DNA of 64,000 nt. Origin: Cenococcum geophilum 1.58. Lineage: Eukaryota > Ascomycota > Dothideomycetes > Gloniales > Gloniaceae. The translations under genes were made by a program, and so were the position numbers. This document shows positions 61,550 through 64,000 of the stretch, in pieces; the first letter of the stretch is position 1; each line of letters starts with the position of its first letter. Where the stretch lies: the NCBI GenBank assembly GCA_001692895.1, contig KV748226.1, forward strand, positions 498,329 through 562,328. Direction: 5' to 3'. The notes under the pieces are model-generated. The model ran no database searches and had not been told where the DNA came from. It was given only the letters and a program-made list of their open reading frames with translations.

Positions 61550-63261
61550 TCATTGGAGTTGCTTACGGTCATTCCAGTATAGAGTATCTAAGGAATTGTC
61601 TATTAGCATTTTTATTCTTATAGGCAAGCAAAGTGGAACCCTTACCGTGCTGAACCTCCGGTCCGGTAGCACCAAGCTCCCATCCAAAGTTCAATTTGAT
61701 GTATTGCATCAAGTGACTAGCAACCTTTACATGGCCGACATCCGTTGGGTGGTATTGAGGGCCCTATGGTGGTGAGTTACAACAATTTGATAAATGAGAT
61801 ATTCTGGATAGCTCACAATATCATTGTGCTGCATAATCCCTGTGGTATTGAAGTAGTGAACAAATCCAGTATGCTTGTAATAATTGTAAACTTCCTCAAT
61901 CTCCTCGATAAATGCACCGCCTTGAGCATAGCTGTTCCCAACAGGACTGAATCCATTCCAAAGAGATACCAGGATAATCTGTGCATAGGGATAGACTTGG
62001 TGAACACCTTGTACGAACTCAAGATAGCTTTGAAGAAATTTCTCGTTAGTAACGTTGTTGTGAGTGTTATTGTCGTTGGTGCCCAGATTAATGACAACAA
62101 TGTCGGCCGCTGGACGCTTGCGGAAATCCCACACTTCCGGATTGTCATTGTAGATCTCTACCGCTCGGCCAGACGTGTCTGACGCATGATACCATTGGTA
62201 GGTCTGGCCACGAGGATTTCCCCAGCAGTTGGTGTCTACCAAGCAGATCCCGGGATAAGCTGTGATGAAAAATTCAACATTCCCAAAACCAGCACCAAGA
62301 CCCCAAGCGTAGGACGATATGCCTTCATATGTGGCATATTGACCTGCACTAAGCGAATCTCCGATGATCTCAATTGTCTTGGAGTAGTTTGGTAATTTAA
62401 TCAATTTGCTTGAGGAGCTGACATGAACGCCAGCAATTTGAATACCATATGCCCAATTGGTGACCCGGAGTTCTAGCGTTTGTGGGAGCTGGGCTTGCGT
62501 GGTTAGATTAAAGCTGGTGGTGGTGCTAGATATGAACTGGTGAGTGGAATTTGCCGTGACATTGGTAAACATCTAATCAATGTTAACTGACGTTCAAACA
62601 CTTGACTTAAAGCAAGGCAAGAGCTTACCCAATCCTGACCGTCCAATCTATATGCAACCAAGACTCCAGGTGAAGTATAATTGCCAAAGCCGATAGCAAC
62701 CTAATTAAGCATAAACCGTCAGCCTAAATTAAGTGAATCGACGTCCCAGAATGAGGGAGAGCCGGCCAAAGAAATGGCAGTCTCAAAATGAAAGAGGGAC
62801 CGTAACATAGAGTACGGATTGGTCGCCTATGCCGCTAAGACGAATCTTTCATGGCGTGCAAAACCCTCGTGCGTGTTCATTCCCACATTCCAAGTACTAA
62901 CTTACTTTGTCTCCGATGAAGCTGAATTTCAAGCCAGGAGCTCTAATTTCGCGTAAGCCTTCTGTAGGCAGTGTCAAGTGAGATGTTAGAATACTCACGA
63001 CCACCCTGGAGACCGAATACGAATCAGTAGCTGACAGTCGTAGTTCACAGAAGAGTGCTCACATGAGATGTGCTTGCTGTCCCATCTTCCCTTGTAAGAA
63101 ATCTCGCTCGCACTTGGCCCGTAAGTTCTCCAGCTACGATCGCTTGCTACTGAAGCAATTGTTGTGTCTAGAAAGACCATATCGCGCACCTGGCCATTCT
63201 GGAGAATTGTCGCGGATGCTACTGCCGCAAGAAGACTCAGGGTAGATGAAAAGAACCTCAT
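61550..63261 (-). CDS. Secreted GDSL/SGNH esterase (carbohydrate esterase family 2-like)
   Basis: Seven exons on the minus strand: 63063-63261, 62999-63005, 62906-62942, 62629-62700, 61817-62572, 61646-61763, 61550-61587. The product is about 408 residues. A signal peptide MRFFSSTLSLLAAVASA is followed by a beta-sandwich-like N-terminal part (ISYKGRWDSKHIS, FSFIGDKVAIGFGNYTSPGV). The SGNH hydrolase domain has GDS with the nucleophile Ser near 178, GTNDNN with Asn near 271, and YHPTDVGHVKVA with Asp near 365 and His near 368. That layout fits CE2-type acetyl-xylan or related esterases that remove acetyl groups from plant cell-wall polysaccharides; the substrate is inferred. Introns are 53-205 bp. 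Exon 2 is only 7 nt, needed to read S-W-W-S-A-P-G across the junctions. All catalytic residues are present; the gene appears intact. Several N-glycosylation sites (NVT, NST, NTT) fit secretion. Confidence 0.9.
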
Positions 63262-64000
63262 CTTGCAGTTATTGAGATGTAAAAGGTCGAAGAAGGGCGG
63301 AGAAGCTTCCGAGTCCAAAAGACTCGAAAGCTTTGAGCCTTTTAATTCACCATGATCATGGACAAAAATTTCCAAGCTCAAGCGGGATGCTTGCTGCGAA
63401 TAGCAAGACCATCGTGTCAACAAATTCCGGGTCCATGCTGCTAGATGACGATAGTTGACTATGCGATCTCCAGGATTACTCGGCTTAGTACTCTCCGCAG
63501 ATCTAAGAAGTGTTAGCTTCCGGGTTTAGTCCTCTCCACCATGCTCTGGCGGGGCCACTGTTGGTGGAAGATGCAGACGGCAAAGGTAAATGACTCCAGA
63601 ACGCACCCAAAGATTTTTGCGGACTTGCATCATTGAGCTGGGCGTGCTGAAAGATGCAGCATGTCTCTCACGATCACGTCCGATGAGGTGATATCTGATC
63701 GGCTTAAGGGAGTTTACCCAATATGCCCCCCGGCTATCTAGGTCGGGAATGCTTGAGCGGACAGGGCGACTCCGCACCGGGAAAGGGTAGCACTGAGGTT
63801 GCACAAGAGAGAGACAAGCAATAAGAGAAGGAGGAGTATAGATCGCTGCTGGCAACAGGGACAGCCGAGGAGCATACAGATATGTCTGTCGACGCCCAAT
63901 TGCTGGCGACGGAGTGTTTTGGACGCCGCACGGTGCCTGCTTCCCGGGCCAGTACTACGCAGACGATGATGCGGTATGTAGGGCTGCAGTTCGGTCTCTA
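63262..64000. other. Upstream of the esterase gene; no gene recognised
   Basis: Promoter and leader of the esterase, then sequence with overlapping open frames (longest minus-strand 63526-63855, 109 codons) lacking recognisable motifs. A gene may begin beyond the right edge. Confidence 0.4.

Noticed and set aside
41380-63261. A carotenoid or secondary-metabolite gene cluster
   Set aside because: Only a fragment of one carotenoid enzyme is present; no synthase, cyclase, polyketide or peptide synthetase genes accompany it.

Overview
The window looks like nuclear DNA of a filamentous ascomycete (Pezizomycotina). Its genes carry many short introns of about 45-120 bp with GT..AG ends and CTAAC-like branch sites. 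They encode typical fungal proteins. About two thirds of the window is a transposon graveyard saturated with TA, the usual mark of repeat-induced point mutation (RIP). Species cannot be named from sequence alone; a RIP-active lineage with AT-rich compartments is the best description.

Region 1, about 1-40,480, is one AT-rich block of dead, mutually nested mobile elements. In order: the 3' end of a chromodomain Gypsy element (1-2.69 kb); a Tad-like LINE (2.69-15.2 kb) split by a whole Gypsy element (5358-13550) that is itself split by a 259-bp solo LTR (10489-10747); a short non-autonomous element; a less mutated LINE tail; a minus-strand Gypsy piece; a hAT transposase relic; a second large Gypsy element (19.5-25.3 kb); a minus-strand 5' half of the first Gypsy family (25.3-27.8 kb); another Gypsy 3' half (27.8-29.8 kb); a tandem array with a 233-bp insertion; and a Helitron on the minus strand (about 32.6-38.2 kb). 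No host gene is supported there.

Region 2, about 40.5-64 kb, has ordinary base composition and host genes. Next to the border lies a decayed C-terminal piece of a carotenoid oxygenase gene, then a multi-exon ankyrin-repeat gene with a C2H2-like tail whose frame is broken inside tandem 214-bp units. An RRM-type RNA-binding protein gene (seven exons, minus strand) follows, then about 3.5 kb of gene-poor, partly decayed sequence.

From 53.4 kb lies a conserved housekeeping block: ARPC4 (actin nucleation, minus strand) head-to-head with the proteasome-associated deubiquitinase UBP6, then the meiotic cohesin kleisin rec8. A decayed FMN-dependent alpha-hydroxy-acid dehydrogenase gene and an intact secreted GDSL/SGNH carbohydrate esterase gene (with a 7-nt exon) close the window.

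The genes do not form an obvious pathway or biosynthetic cluster. The conserved genes sit farthest from the transposon block, while the broken or lineage-specific ones lie mostly near it. I saw no CRISPR array, rRNA, tRNA or clear undescribed system. Exon coordinates were worked out by eye from splice signals and phase.
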